From positions 58,983 to 122,982 of the forward strand of contig NZ_CAKPYE010000006.1 of the NCBI RefSeq assembly GCF_934202705.1: a DNA stretch of 64,000 nucleotides. Direction: 5' to 3'. Under the pieces are notes generated by a model that saw nothing but the letters and a program-made list of their open reading frames with translations, made no database searches and was not told where the DNA came from. Source of the stretch: an uncultured Limosilactobacillus sp. (lineage in GTDB: Bacteria; Bacillota; Bacilli; Lactobacillales; Lactobacillaceae). Positions 56,470 through 64,000 of this stretch are shown piece by piece (position 1 is the first letter of the stretch; every line of letters starts with the position of its first letter). Position numbers and translations under genes: made by a program.

Positions 56470-56648
56470 AATTAAACCTCCGTTTTACGCTCGTCAGCTA
56501 AATTCCCGTTTATCCTCCGTCGAGTAAATCCCGTCCGCTCTTTATCGACTGTCAGCACGTTTGAAGTCATAAAATTTAATCAAGAAAAAAGAAAACCCTT
56601 GCTACGCATGAGTTCTCTTGATTATGATTTTTTCTCAGAAAATAAAAT
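56470..56648 (-). other. Gap between MuF and scaffold genes with a weak ORF
   Basis: Apart from the terminator at 56585-56619 it holds a 32-codon frame (ATG near 56571) that ends just before the scaffold ribosome site; no site precedes it. A promoter for the head genes could lie here but I see no clear -35/-10. Confidence 0.35.
56585..56619 (-). terminator. Terminator-like hairpin after the MuF gene
   Basis: On minus AAGAGAACTC pairs with GGGTTTTCTT through two G-U pairs, followed by T-rich TTTTTC. It probably reduces transcription from packaging genes into the head genes. Confidence 0.6.
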
Positions 56649-57608
56649 CTAATCCATTGCATCCAGCATCGCTTCAATATCTTCCCATGAACCTTCGGAA
56701 GGTACGATATTGCATGCGCATCTTGGGTGAAATGGTGGAACGTTTACCCCGACTTGAATTTCATCAATCTTGACTCGGGTATGATCCATTCCGGCACAAA
56801 AATTACAAGTATGTGGATTATCCCGAGTGAGAACTTCCACATATTTGTAGCCGTGATTCTTATAATACTTCGCCGTCGATTTAACTTGAGTAACCTTGGC
56901 TTCGGTCACAAAGACCCGTTCAACGTCCGACTTAGTCCGCATATAGCGCTTTTGAACTTCCGTCCGCCAGCCTTTCGATCGGTAATTCCACTGCTTATCA
57001 GCTTCTAAGGCTTCATTAGCTGCCTTTTTCAAAGCGTGGGGATTCATATGGCTTTGAACTTGATAATCAATGACCCTATCCATGTCGATTGAAAGGCTCT
57101 GCATATGTTTAAATATCAACGGTAGCGTGTCCGTGTCGTTCCCTGTTTGAACTGCAATCCGCATTAACGCCCTACGGCGTAATTGCGTGTTATATCCTTG
57201 ATGACCGGTTCCACGCAATGATGATACTCGTTGAACAATCTCGCTCTGTTCAGCTTGTAGACGCTTGTTGACGTTAAGACCTAAGTTAGCAATATTAATT
57301 CGGCTTTCCAGCTTGGCAACATCTCGATTGGTCTTATAGGGTAGATTGTTAAGCAACGCCCCCAAAACTGTCTTCTGTTGCATTGTAAATGCTTGATTGC
57401 GTAATAATTCTCTTAGTGCATTAAAAACGGCCTCTACGTCCTTTTTATCGGCTCTGTCAGACCACCTCAATCCGTTGTTGAAATAATGGTCTAAGGTAAC
57501 CTCTTGTTTCCGTTCAGCCTGTTCAACACTGTCACGCAATGCCTGCACCGATGGACTGTTGGGATTAAAGACCTTATTAAGGCGGTCAAACCATTCTTTA
57601 TTGGTCAT
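56649..57608 (-). CDS. Phage head morphogenesis protein (SPP1 gp7/MuF)
   Basis: The C-terminal part has the MuF signature KRYMRTKSDVERVFVTEAKVTQVKSTAKYYKNHGYKYVEVLT plus CNFCAGMDHT and HPRCACNI, which could bind a metal. The N-terminal part is helical. It is a minor capsid protein packed with the portal. It overlaps the portal gene by TAATG. Confidence 0.88.
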   Translation of the reverse strand: MTNKEWFDRLNKVFNPNSPSVQALRDSVEQAERKQEVTLDHYFNNGLRWSDRADKKDVEAVFNALRELLRNQAFTMQQKTVLGALLNNLPYKTNRDVAKLESRINIANLGLNVNKRLQAEQSEIVQRVSSLRGTGHQGYNTQLRRRALMRIAVQTGNDTDTLPLIFKHMQSLSIDMDRVIDYQVQSHMNPHALKKAANEALEADKQWNYRSKGWRTEVQKRYMRTKSDVERVFVTEAKVTQVKSTAKYYKNHGYKYVEVLTRDNPHTCNFCAGMDHTRVKIDEIQVGVNVPPFHPRCACNIVPSEGSWEDIEAMLDAMD

Positions 57609-59281
57609 TATTGATCCCCCTCATTTGTCTTAACATTCTTATCTGTCAGTGCTTTTTCGCCATTGACAAATATATTGCCAATTCCAGTAGCACCTTGTTG
57701 ATAGTCGTGTACTTGATCTAACTGGTGCTGCTGTTCGTCATCAATTCGCTGTTGTTCCGCATCTGCTGGTACACCAGTAATAGATTCGGCTAGTTCTCGT
57801 AATGTTTCCGGACTAACTAGGTCGGGTACTCCGGCCAGCGTTTGAATGAGTTGTGCCGTAGCATCGTCATTCTTTGGCAAGTTCGGGTCAAGGTTCGGCT
57901 TGATCATCTTAGTTAGCACGTTAATATCATTCGTACCCGGTAAAGCGTTCATTTTATCCCAGTAAAATACGCAACAACTCAGCCGACTATGCAGTCCTTT
58001 CTTGAATAGCGACTCTTGAATTTTACGCTCTTGATCACTGCCCCAGAGTTTGTAACTCATTGCCACACCAGACGCATTAGAAGCAAAATTAGGATCGTTG
58101 ACGTTCGGCGTGTTGGTGTACTTATGAATTTCATTGATTAAGAAACTTGTGTACGTTGACCAGCCGTTAGCGTCGTATTGCTTAGTCAGGTATTGCAGAC
58201 TTGGCGTAATGACTTGCCGTTGCCCGTCCACAATTCCCGTCTTAGCAACATACGGTTCCATATAGTAAATGTGAGCCTTAGGGTCAAGCATTGGGTGAGC
58301 TGGTTCAATCACAATTGGTTTGCCATCCTTGCCGATAACTCGGTTCCCTTTTTCGTCCGTCTTATAAATTGGCTCCGTTTGATTAGCAAACTTCCCAGTT
58401 GCGACTAATGCAGCGGTATTAAAATCCTCTTGAAAGTTTGCCATTGTGGAAATTGCCATATCTAAGGCGTCCATTTGATCAATTTCAGGTTCCCAGTCGC
58501 CCATTCGTTCATCGTTATTGAAGTATTCCGTGACTGGTACCCTGCCGAAAAATAACGGCTCTTCGCTATCAAATCGTGCATCATTCACCGGTGAATTAGT
58601 CTCCGGAATACCGCCGTCAGAGTGAAAACTAAATAAACGACTATCGGTGTAGATTTCGTATTGCTCTTGCAAGTTGTCATCAAGCACGCCTGTTTGATAA
58701 TAACGAACTGCAAACAACGGCTTCCGCTTGATTGAGTCATCATAGACCACAAACACCGTCGTTGGGTCAATCTTAGCTAAATTAAGCGTATTTTCGCCTT
58801 TGTTCACGTATACCAAGTCATAAGCTCGTCCTGTAATTGACAAGTCTTTCTTAAGCATTTCGTCACAATAGGCTTCGTCAGAGTCCGTATTGTATTGATC
58901 AACTAACTTGTCTAACGCTTCCGCCATTGACTTTAGACTATCTTCGTCAGCCGTGACCTTATACTGAATATCATTGCCGACAAAGTAGCCGACACGAATG
59001 TTGGTAATATACCGAGCGAATGCTGTCGACACTTGATTGTGAGCATTGCGTGGATTGTCTGACCCTGCCCAGCTCTTGATCTTTGTTTCTGAATTGTAGT
59101 AATCCATTAACTCTTTCAGCCGTGGTACTTCACGGTCTACATGGTGTCGAATGAATTTATAGGCCACTTGAAACAGCGCCGTGGGATTATCCTTAACGCT
59201 ATTAAAAAAGCTAACCGGAATGGTGTAAATCCGATTAGCTTCTGGATCAAAGCGGTGTTCTTTGGCTTTATTAATCTGCAT
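57608..59281 (-). CDS. Portal protein (SPP1 gp6-like)
   Basis: 557 residues. The start VPRLKELMDYYNSETKIKSWAGSDN, KIDPTTVFVVYDDS and the later NFQEDFNTAALVATGKF fit the SPP1-type portal family. It forms the ring through which DNA enters. The C-terminus is Gln-rich. It is joined to the terminase gene by ATGC overlap (TTTAATG). Confidence 0.9.
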   Translation of the reverse strand: MQINKAKEHRFDPEANRIYTIPVSFFNSVKDNPTALFQVAYKFIRHHVDREVPRLKELMDYYNSETKIKSWAGSDNPRNAHNQVSTAFARYITNIRVGYFVGNDIQYKVTADEDSLKSMAEALDKLVDQYNTDSDEAYCDEMLKKDLSITGRAYDLVYVNKGENTLNLAKIDPTTVFVVYDDSIKRKPLFAVRYYQTGVLDDNLQEQYEIYTDSRLFSFHSDGGIPETNSPVNDARFDSEEPLFFGRVPVTEYFNNDERMGDWEPEIDQMDALDMAISTMANFQEDFNTAALVATGKFANQTEPIYKTDEKGNRVIGKDGKPIVIEPAHPMLDPKAHIYYMEPYVAKTGIVDGQRQVITPSLQYLTKQYDANGWSTYTSFLINEIHKYTNTPNVNDPNFASNASGVAMSYKLWGSDQERKIQESLFKKGLHSRLSCCVFYWDKMNALPGTNDINVLTKMIKPNLDPNLPKNDDATAQLIQTLAGVPDLVSPETLRELAESITGVPADAEQQRIDDEQQHQLDQVHDYQQGATGIGNIFVNGEKALTDKNVKTNEGDQ

Positions 59282-60576
59282 TAAATATCAAACCCCATTT
59301 CTCTAGCAATGTGATACTGATTATTCCAGTCAACGCCCGTTGAGCCATCGTATAAATCCATATACTGACGGACGGCGTAGCGTAAGGCGTCCATGGCGTG
59401 ATTATTCTCGTCTTTGGGACGGTTTAGCGTGTTACCGATGTTGTCAGTGTCAAATACATAATTGTTGAATTCGTTCCACGTATTGACGCATTTTGGGTGA
59501 ACGTGGATTTTGTACTGCCATAACTGATCAATACCAGCTTCAATTGGTGTTTTGGAAACTGATTGAATGTTGTCGATTCCAAGGTCAATTAACTGTTGTG
59601 TCCTTTCTGATGAAGCACTATCCGCAAAGATAGACGCATGCTGATAACCGTTCTTCTTTAGCCATTCCGCAATGTGTGGCGTGGTCTGATGGTATGTATA
59701 CATTTCATCGTAAATCCATATATTTTTAGTATCAGGATCAATTGCAACGGCTACAAAAGCGTTTGGGTCATTGCTGAAACCATAGTCTAAGCCAAAACCC
59801 GTATGACCGCATTCGGTTAGCTTCTCTTGCGGGTCAAAGTCAATCCGTTCTACATTGTCTTCAAAAATTAAGCCTTCGCTAACACCCCAGTCACCGTCTG
59901 CTGCCACTTTGGCACGGCGTGGATTCGTTCGGTATAAATCCATGTACCGTTGGCGGTCTTTATCGTCTAGCCATTCGTTACAACGAAATGTTGTAGTCTT
60001 AGCGAATACGTCGTCTTTCCGAGTCTGTGGATCAAAGAACGTCCGTTTAAGCCAATGGTGAGCATTCCACGGATTAAACGTAATCGTAATCTGTTTAAAT
60101 GCGCCTGGTGCATCAATCTTTCCACGAATAGATTCCGTTAGCGTTTCGAGTTTGTCTTCACTTTCTAACTCGTACGCTTCTTCCAGCCATACCCAGCAAA
60201 GATAACCATGCGTAACGGTAATTGAAGTCAGCTTCAACGCCTTATCCATACCACGAAAGATAATCCGTTGTCCCGTCGGCTTATAAACAATCTCAGGCAA
60301 TGATGGATTGCACTTAAACAAATCGTCAGCAAAGAAACGATGAATTGCCCAACACAAATCAGCATAAGTTGACTGTCTGTTGGTGTTTGAATAGCGGCGA
60401 ATAACAAGAATGTTTGACCAAGGATATTTCATTAAACGATAGATCAGATTAAGCGCTGTGGTCTTTGACTTCTTACTAGCCCGTGAGCCTTTTACCACTC
60501 GGTAAAAGTGCTTATCATGCCAGTAGTCATAATATCCGCCGCCAACAATCTTCTGTAGACTAAGTGTCTGCTCCAC
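59281..60576 (-). CDS. Terminase large subunit (PBSX type)
   Basis: GTG 60576 is preferred: GGGAGG lies eight bases before it, whereas the GTG at 60585 overlaps the site. ATPase part: Walker A GSRASKKSKT (about 30-39), Walker B LCWVWLEEAYE, and coupling ITFNPWN. Nuclease part: GLDYGFSNDP, FADSASSE, NHAMDALRY give three metal-binding acids. It pumps and cuts phage DNA. Confidence 0.93.
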   Translation of the reverse strand: MEQTLSLQKIVGGGYYDYWHDKHFYRVVKGSRASKKSKTTALNLIYRLMKYPWSNILVIRRYSNTNRQSTYADLCWAIHRFFADDLFKCNPSLPEIVYKPTGQRIIFRGMDKALKLTSITVTHGYLCWVWLEEAYELESEDKLETLTESIRGKIDAPGAFKQITITFNPWNAHHWLKRTFFDPQTRKDDVFAKTTTFRCNEWLDDKDRQRYMDLYRTNPRRAKVAADGDWGVSEGLIFEDNVERIDFDPQEKLTECGHTGFGLDYGFSNDPNAFVAVAIDPDTKNIWIYDEMYTYHQTTPHIAEWLKKNGYQHASIFADSASSERTQQLIDLGIDNIQSVSKTPIEAGIDQLWQYKIHVHPKCVNTWNEFNNYVFDTDNIGNTLNRPKDENNHAMDALRYAVRQYMDLYDGSTGVDWNNQYHIAREMGFDI

Positions 60577-61408
60577 CGTTTTCACCTCCCTTGTCAGGCT
60601 TCAAATCATCCTTAAATACAATCTTTACATCACTATCTTTATTAGACGGTTCCAAGCGGTTCAACAACTCCTTCATAGCCTTTTGCCGATCTTCCATTTC
60701 AACAACGGCTTCCCCTTTATCAATACGGACACTCTTGATATTTGAAGTATCAATTTGATCACTGTTTTTCAATTCAACAATGTTCTCGTAATAAACGGCT
60801 TGTTCCTTTGTTTCGGGGTCTATTTTCGGCACATATCGGAAGTGCCCTTGACTATCCTGATAAGGCCCCGTTTTATCCCTAACCTTATAGTACGCAAGGT
60901 GCTTTTCGGTACGAAAGGATAAAACATCGGTAATATCGCTAGTAGCTTGACGCAAATAACGCATCATAATATCGTTTGCGGTTACGTACAAATCGTTTGC
61001 TTGTTGTTCCTTTAATGCAGTGAGATATTTCTTAACGCAAGCATTAGCAAGCAATCGAGGCCCATTGGTTCGAGCTGTATCGTAGCTTCCACCGTACGCT
61101 TGTTGATAAGCCCATGTTGCGTTATATCGTTGCAGATAAAACAGACAAAAAAACTTTTGCTTATCGTTAAGCTGTTTATTATCGGGCAATTTAGGCGGTG
61201 ATAGTGATGGTGCAACCTTTTTATTGTTTGTACGCATACTTTTTGCCTTTGTATGCGTACTTTTCTTTTTGGTTGCATTATTACGTTGCCACTTATACCT
61301 TGTTTTCCAAGACTTAACTGTACTTAAAGCCACTGCATACTTTGCAGCAATATCTTTGTACTTCATACCTGCTAAGTAGTCAGCTTTAGCATTATCAATC
61401 CTACTCAT
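60560..61408 (-). CDS. Terminase small subunit
   Basis: N-terminal helix-turn-helix GMKYKDIAAKYAVALSTVKSWKTRYKW, a basic linker, and the DNA-binding/oligomer part LNDKQKFFCLFYLQRYNATWAYQQAYGGSYDTARTNGPRLLAN typical of PBSX-like TerS. It recognises the packaging site. It overlaps the large subunit gene. Confidence 0.88.
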   Translation of the reverse strand: MSRIDNAKADYLAGMKYKDIAAKYAVALSTVKSWKTRYKWQRNNATKKKSTHTKAKSMRTNNKKVAPSLSPPKLPDNKQLNDKQKFFCLFYLQRYNATWAYQQAYGGSYDTARTNGPRLLANACVKKYLTALKEQQANDLYVTANDIMMRYLRQATSDITDVLSFRTEKHLAYYKVRDKTGPYQDSQGHFRYVPKIDPETKEQAVYYENIVELKNSDQIDTSNIKSVRIDKGEAVVEMEDRQKAMKELLNRLEPSNKDSDVKIVFKDDLKPDKGGENGGADT

Positions 61409-61443
61409 GGCATCTCACCACACCACCTTTCCATTTTGAGTAT

Positions 61444-61473
61444 AAAAAAAGCACCTGCTGTGTAAGCAAGTGC
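61444..61473 (-). terminator. Terminator after the tRNA-like RNA
   Basis: On minus GCACTTGCT / AGCAGGTGC (one G-U) with a 5-base loop, then T7. It lies six bases after the tRNA-like element. Confidence 0.9.
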
Positions 61474-61478
61474 ATAAC

Positions 61479-61574
61479 AAGAACGGGACGGAGTCGAACC
61501 GTCACCTCCGACCATCATACGTGCTCCGACCTCTCTCAGACGGGGTTCACTTAAAAGTATGCGGCCTTGTTCTT
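61479..61574 (-). ncRNA. Putative tRNA-like phage RNA with canonical T-arm
   Basis: This 96-base element ends with GACGG-TTCGACT-CCGTC, a perfect 5-bp stem with the tRNA T-loop consensus. Its ends pair as AAGAAC/GTTCTT, and GG/CC extends the stem past an AA bulge, like an acceptor stem. Inside, CCGCATAC pairs with GTATGaTGG (one bulge, one G-U), giving a long helix in place of the D and anticodon arms, which encloses a small hairpin near CCGTCTGAGAG. No anticodon arm or CCA is encoded. The octamer GGTCGGAG occurs twice. A dedicated terminator follows, and no ORF fits. It could be a tRNA mimic or tmRNA-domain mimic; it is not a functional standard tRNA. Confidence 0.6.
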
Positions 61575-61583
61575 CCTAATAAA

Positions 61584-61985
61584 CTACCGTTCTTCATTAT
61601 AATTATGCCAAATCCGCTTGACTCGTGCAACTAACCCAACCTCATAGTCGTTTAACTTTCTAGTTCCACCAATCTCTTGATGAAAATATCCTAAATGAAT
61701 ATGCGGGATAGTAGCTTTACCGTTAATTTTATGAGGGTTTCCACTGACATCTATTTGCCCAATTCGTTTACCACGCCTGTAAAAATCAATAGATCGAATG
61801 TTGTTATGTTTCCCCAACGTGACGTAGATCCTATGTTTACGCATAGTTTCCATCGGAGCTTTGCCAGTTCCACCATCATTATATTTAACAAACTTAATAC
61901 GACCAACTTGAAGAATACTACGATATTCAGTCCCGTATGGTTTCCCGTTTTTTGCTATTCCTGAAGAGGCACCTCTACTTCCCAT
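61584..61985 (-). CDS. Small phage protein, function unknown
   Basis: ATG 61985 is behind GAGGTG; GTG 61988 is another option. The protein (133 aa) starts GSRGASSGIAKNGKPYGTEY and ends with an IPHIHLGYFH histidine pair and a basic tail. Such starts are seen in phage minor head or toxin-like proteins, but I cannot assign it. Its start overlaps the DUF4417 gene stop. Confidence 0.55.
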   Translation of the reverse strand: MGSRGASSGIAKNGKPYGTEYRSILQVGRIKFVKYNDGGTGKAPMETMRKHRIYVTLGKHNNIRSIDFYRRGKRIGQIDVSGNPHKINGKATIPHIHLGYFHQEIGGTRKLNDYEVGLVARVKRIWHNYNEER

Positions 61986-62619
61986 CACGTAACACCTCTC
62001 GAAGCCGTTTTACATTTTCATTGTCGTAATAAACAATATCCAGTCCTAACGGGTAATTAAAATCTATCTTGCCACCATATACAAGAAGCTGTTCCGGTTC
62101 CAATTCTTGAATCATCTTCATTATTCCTTGCTGCCAGATTTGCAATGCTTCGTGGTTATGCTTAACACCAATCGTACTTACCGATAATGTACTGCGTTTA
62201 GGCAGCCCATCAAAGCAGAAATCAAACGATCTTTTGCCAGCCCACGATACGGTGGGAATCACTGTAATTCCTGCACGTTGCATCATTTGACCAAGCAGCC
62301 GTGAGCGATACACATTCCATACCGTCATGGATAATGGCATATCACGATACAAACTAAAATCGGGAGTTAATACACAATCAAATGATTTGAGCTTGTTGAC
62401 GTAGAAATCAGGACGGTTCCAAAATCTTTCAAATTGGTAATCATCCAGATAAAAATGAACACCGGACGAGTGATCAGCAACATTAATCTGATTAAAACCA
62501 ACTAATTTTGCTGGTTGATACACCGTCGGATAAATAGTCGGCATATCATAGTCACCCGTGACCATATCAGCGCGGTAATATTCAAGATTGTACTTGCTGA
62601 TCGTTCTTTGGCTTCCCAT
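61975..62619 (-). CDS. DUF4417 protein
   Basis: The sequence matches DUF4417 across its length: SSGVHFYLDDYQFERFWNRP, FDCVLTPDFSLYRDMPLSM, WNVYRSRLLGQMMQRAGITVIPTVSWAG and FDFCFDGLPK, then STLSVSTIGVK. The family is found in phages and plasmids and has no assigned function. Asp/Tyr/His residues are conserved and could be catalytic. It starts inside the preceding small gene and ends inside the next. Confidence 0.8.
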   Translation of the reverse strand: MGSQRTISKYNLEYYRADMVTGDYDMPTIYPTVYQPAKLVGFNQINVADHSSGVHFYLDDYQFERFWNRPDFYVNKLKSFDCVLTPDFSLYRDMPLSMTVWNVYRSRLLGQMMQRAGITVIPTVSWAGKRSFDFCFDGLPKRSTLSVSTIGVKHNHEALQIWQQGIMKMIQELEPEQLLVYGGKIDFNYPLGLDIVYYDNENVKRLREVLRDGK

Positions 62620-62731
62620 CTTTTGTGTAGCTTTCCTTCCTTTTTCGTTTCTCGTATGTATGTTGAGCCTTAATCAACGCTTGATGTTCCTGCCACGAGT
62701 TGACTAAGCCGTATTGTTTTGTGTTACGCAT
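62582..62731 (-). CDS. 49-residue basic phage protein
   Basis: The ATG overlaps the stop of the upstream gene (TAATG), a sign of translational coupling. The product MRNTKQYGLVNSWQEHQALI plus a Lys/Arg-rich second half is probably a small DNA- or RNA-binding protein. Its end overlaps the DUF4417 start. Confidence 0.6.
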   Translation of the reverse strand: MRNTKQYGLVNSWQEHQALIKAQHTYEKRKRKESYTKDGKPKNDQQVQS

Positions 62732-63204
62732 TAATCTAACCTATAATCGCCATTCATCAAATGAATGCGACTATCTAATGATGTTTTATATGCAATCATC
62801 GCCTCTAACTGCTGAACTAATAACATCTTCATATCAATATCAACTTCGTTAACGAATACTTTATGTTTAATAAAATCTTCTAGTTTGCCAATTTTTATAT
62901 CTAATTGGTCTCTTTCCGTAGAAAGACGAGTGATTTGTTCCCGAATATCATCTTTATGCATTTTGTTTATCCTTTCCTTTAGTCCTTTGGCACTCTCCTC
63001 TAAGCGGTATTGCATCCAATCAAGCTGATTACCTTTTAAGTATTGCCAATTGCCATGAATATCTTGAAATTCTAAAAACGAAAAACGTTTATTGACTAAT
63101 GGATTACCGTAACCATCTTTAACTTTAGTTAATAGTTCCCCAGGCTTAGCTTTAAACCACTGATCAGTTCCGTCATGGAAAACTAAATGATAATTTGTAA
63201 ACAT
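62731..63204 (-). CDS. Phage protein with coiled coil, crAss001_48-related type
   Basis: The N-terminal half is a beta region (HLVFHDGTDQWFKAKPGELL). The C-terminal half has EQITRLSTERDQLDIKIGKLEDFI then LLVQQLEAMIAYKTSLDSRIHLM, a pattern I associate with the crAss001_48-related family. The function is unknown. GAGG precedes the ATG. Confidence 0.6.
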   Translation of the reverse strand: MFTNYHLVFHDGTDQWFKAKPGELLTKVKDGYGNPLVNKRFSFLEFQDIHGNWQYLKGNQLDWMQYRLEESAKGLKERINKMHKDDIREQITRLSTERDQLDIKIGKLEDFIKHKVFVNEVDIDMKMLLVQQLEAMIAYKTSLDSRIHLMNGDYRLD

Positions 63205-63581
63205 TACAATGACCTCACAAACTTCTGCATATTTTGCCGTTGATGTTGCTGGTAATCTGGTTTCATCTTATCCAGCATTCGGATAATTTGTTCATTATTG
63301 CGTTTTGCCACGTTGTCAAAGACCTTTTGCCTAGCAATGTTGATACATAAATCGGCAATTGAATAGAAACGAGTTTGCGATTTTAAATATTCTGCTCTCT
63401 TAGGCAATTCCAGATAATGAAGTAATCCATTTTGATCAACGACTTCTGCTTTACCGCCATCAATCCCCCACGATCTACGGAACGATATTGCTATATTATT
63501 CATTGCTAATGTTGCCCATAAAGCTAATTTACGTGATGGCTCTGCGTTCGCTAATGGATCTACATCTATTAATGGTGTCAT
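63204..63581 (-). CDS. Phage protein, unknown, helical
   Basis: ATG 63581 has GAGGG seven bases before; the longer frame from 63644 reads through the upstream gene. The protein (125 aa) has ALWATLAMNNIAIS and a Lys/Arg/Gln-rich helical C-terminus. A regulatory or ArpU-like role is possible from its place before the packaging genes, without sequence proof. Confidence 0.5.
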   Translation of the reverse strand: MTPLIDVDPLANAEPSRKLALWATLAMNNIAISFRRSWGIDGGKAEVVDQNGLLHYLELPKRAEYLKSQTRFYSIADLCINIARQKVFDNVAKRNNEQIIRMLDKMKPDYQQHQRQNMQKFVRSL

Positions 63582-63585
63582 GCTT

Positions 63586-63852
63586 TTATCCCTCACTTTG
63601 AAGTTTCCTGAACCATTCAAGGTCTGATGATGAAATACGGACAATTACAGTATCACGACGATAAGCATAATGTGCTCGAGCGTCAGCTTCACAATCAAAA
63701 CAATCAATTGGAGCTAAGCAATCATCGTACTGTTCGCAAACAAGAAATCGGTAGTTTGCTTTATCTTCCTTACGACGTTTTATAAGAACGTATAGCTCCA
63801 TAGCTGTACCAAATCCCCATATTGCAATAAGTACGTATATTGACCAATCCAT
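63586..63852 (-). CDS. Small membrane protein, phage
   Basis: ATG 63852 is chosen over an earlier ATG that lies inside the hairpin at 63863-63902. One N-terminal membrane segment (about 4-22) is followed by a Cys-bearing cytosolic part (FLVCEQYDDCLAPIDCFDCEADA). The four close Cys could bind a metal. Function unknown. Confidence 0.55.
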   Translation of the reverse strand: MDWSIYVLIAIWGFGTAMELYVLIKRRKEDKANYRFLVCEQYDDCLAPIDCFDCEADARAHYAYRRDTVIVRISSSDLEWFRKLQSEG

Positions 63853-63856
63853 GTTT

Positions 63857-63973
63857 TCACCCCACAATAAAAGCCCGTAACCACCAGTCGTGGTCACGAG
63901 CTTCTTCATTATTCATTTTTCTGTAAATGTAATCAGCCCACCATAGGGCAATGAGTTTACTCCGTGTGTCCAT
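63857..63973 (-). CDS. 38-residue phage protein containing a terminator-like hairpin
   Basis: The ATG has AGGAGG at the ideal distance. The product MDTRSKLIALWWADYIYRKM then NNEEARDHDWWLRAFIVG is rich in Trp. Its stop overlaps the region before the next gene. The last third is encoded by a 13-bp hairpin with a T-rich end. Confidence 0.55.
   Translation of the reverse strand: MDTRSKLIALWWADYIYRKMNNEEARDHDWWLRAFIVG
63863..63902 (-). terminator. Terminator-like hairpin inside a small phage ORF
   Basis: On minus AGCTCGTGACCAC pairs with GTGGTTACGGGCT (13 bp, two G-U), loop GACTG, then TTTTATT. It overlaps codons 25-37 of the small ORF, so it may control downstream expression. Confidence 0.6.
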
Positions 63974-64000
63974 CGTGAGCCTCCTACTATATATCTACTA

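Larger units (their letters stand above)
37105..64000 (-). mobile_element. Siphovirus-type prophage, late half (right end outside window)
   Basis: All genes are on minus and in the canonical order terminase, portal, head, connector, tail, baseplate, lysis. Head proteins are of the SPP1-like portal/MuF type and the tail is long and non-contractile (tape measure, Dit, tail-tip endopeptidase, BppU). Integrase, repressor and replication genes are not in the window. Starts and overlaps are tight, and no gene looks broken, so the module may still be functional. The gap 37105-37291 holds no gene I can support. Confidence 0.92.

Noticed and set aside
61479..61574. Standard tRNA gene
   Set aside because: No 7-base anticodon loop with U33 fits any frame, the acceptor stem is bulged, and no CCA or standard D-arm is present. 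Kept as a tRNA-like RNA.
1..64000. CRISPR arrays, insertion sequences, rRNA genes
   Set aside because: No regularly spaced repeats of CRISPR type, no transposase or terminal inverted repeats, and no rRNA-like sequence were seen.

Overview
The window comes from a low-to-moderate GC member of the Lactobacillaceae. The evidence is the set of neighbours (parE-parC, topA-xerC-dprA order, T-box-controlled oligopeptide transport, ECF vitamin uptake, mevalonate-type thiolase, C69 dipeptidase, proline iminopeptidase), strong AGGAGG ribosome sites, and frequent TTG/GTG starts. I cannot name the genus with confidence.

Bases 1 to about 37,100 are chromosome. The left edge holds the 3' part of a PLD-nuclease/ATPase gene, an alpha/beta hydrolase and pgpA. 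A nine-gene region follows (3422-15102): promoter, T-box leader whose specifier reads as AUC (Ile), a complete Opp-type ABC peptide importer, then four hydrolases (two amidohydrolase-type dipeptidases, an S9 peptidase, an M20 peptidase). It reads as one system that imports and degrades peptides when charged tRNA-Ile is short. Next, on the minus strand, come an acetyl-CoA acetyltransferase and a patatin-like protein. On the plus strand there follow PnuC with a structured leader, a phosphoribosyltransferase broken by one in-frame TAA, a C69 dipeptidase broken by one extra G in a G7 tract, and a proline iminopeptidase. The minus-strand block 21,666-31,699 holds a GNAT, a pyridoxine uptake/kinase pair, a TauE/DUF1634 pair, MsrB, an IscA-like protein, Mn-pyrophosphatase, ParC and ParE. 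plsY is on plus. The last chromosomal block, on minus, is an aldose epimerase, an unusually long XerC, TopA and the 3' end of dprA.

Bases from about 37,100 to the right edge are the late half of a siphovirus-type prophage on the minus strand, apparently inserted in dprA. Read in the direction of transcription (right to left): small pre-packaging genes, a DUF4417 gene, a small gene, a compact RNA with a perfect tRNA-type T-arm and its own terminator, terminase small and large subunits, SPP1-like portal, MuF protein, scaffold, major capsid, connector genes, tail tube, tail chaperones, tape measure protein with a lytic transglycosylase, Dit, a tail-tip NlpC/P60 protein, a GH25 tail protein, an SGNH hydrolase, two BppU-like baseplate proteins, a coiled-coil protein, XkdX, holin region and a GH25-LysM3 endolysin, closing with a strong terminator at the dprA junction. 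Integrase, lysogeny and replication genes lie outside the window.

The most interesting items are the tRNA-like RNA between the early genes and the terminase, the dprA disruption, terminator-like hairpins that sit inside phage coding sequences, the Ile T-box over a peptide-scavenging operon, the PLD-ATPase at the left edge, and the duplicated core-binding segment in XerC.
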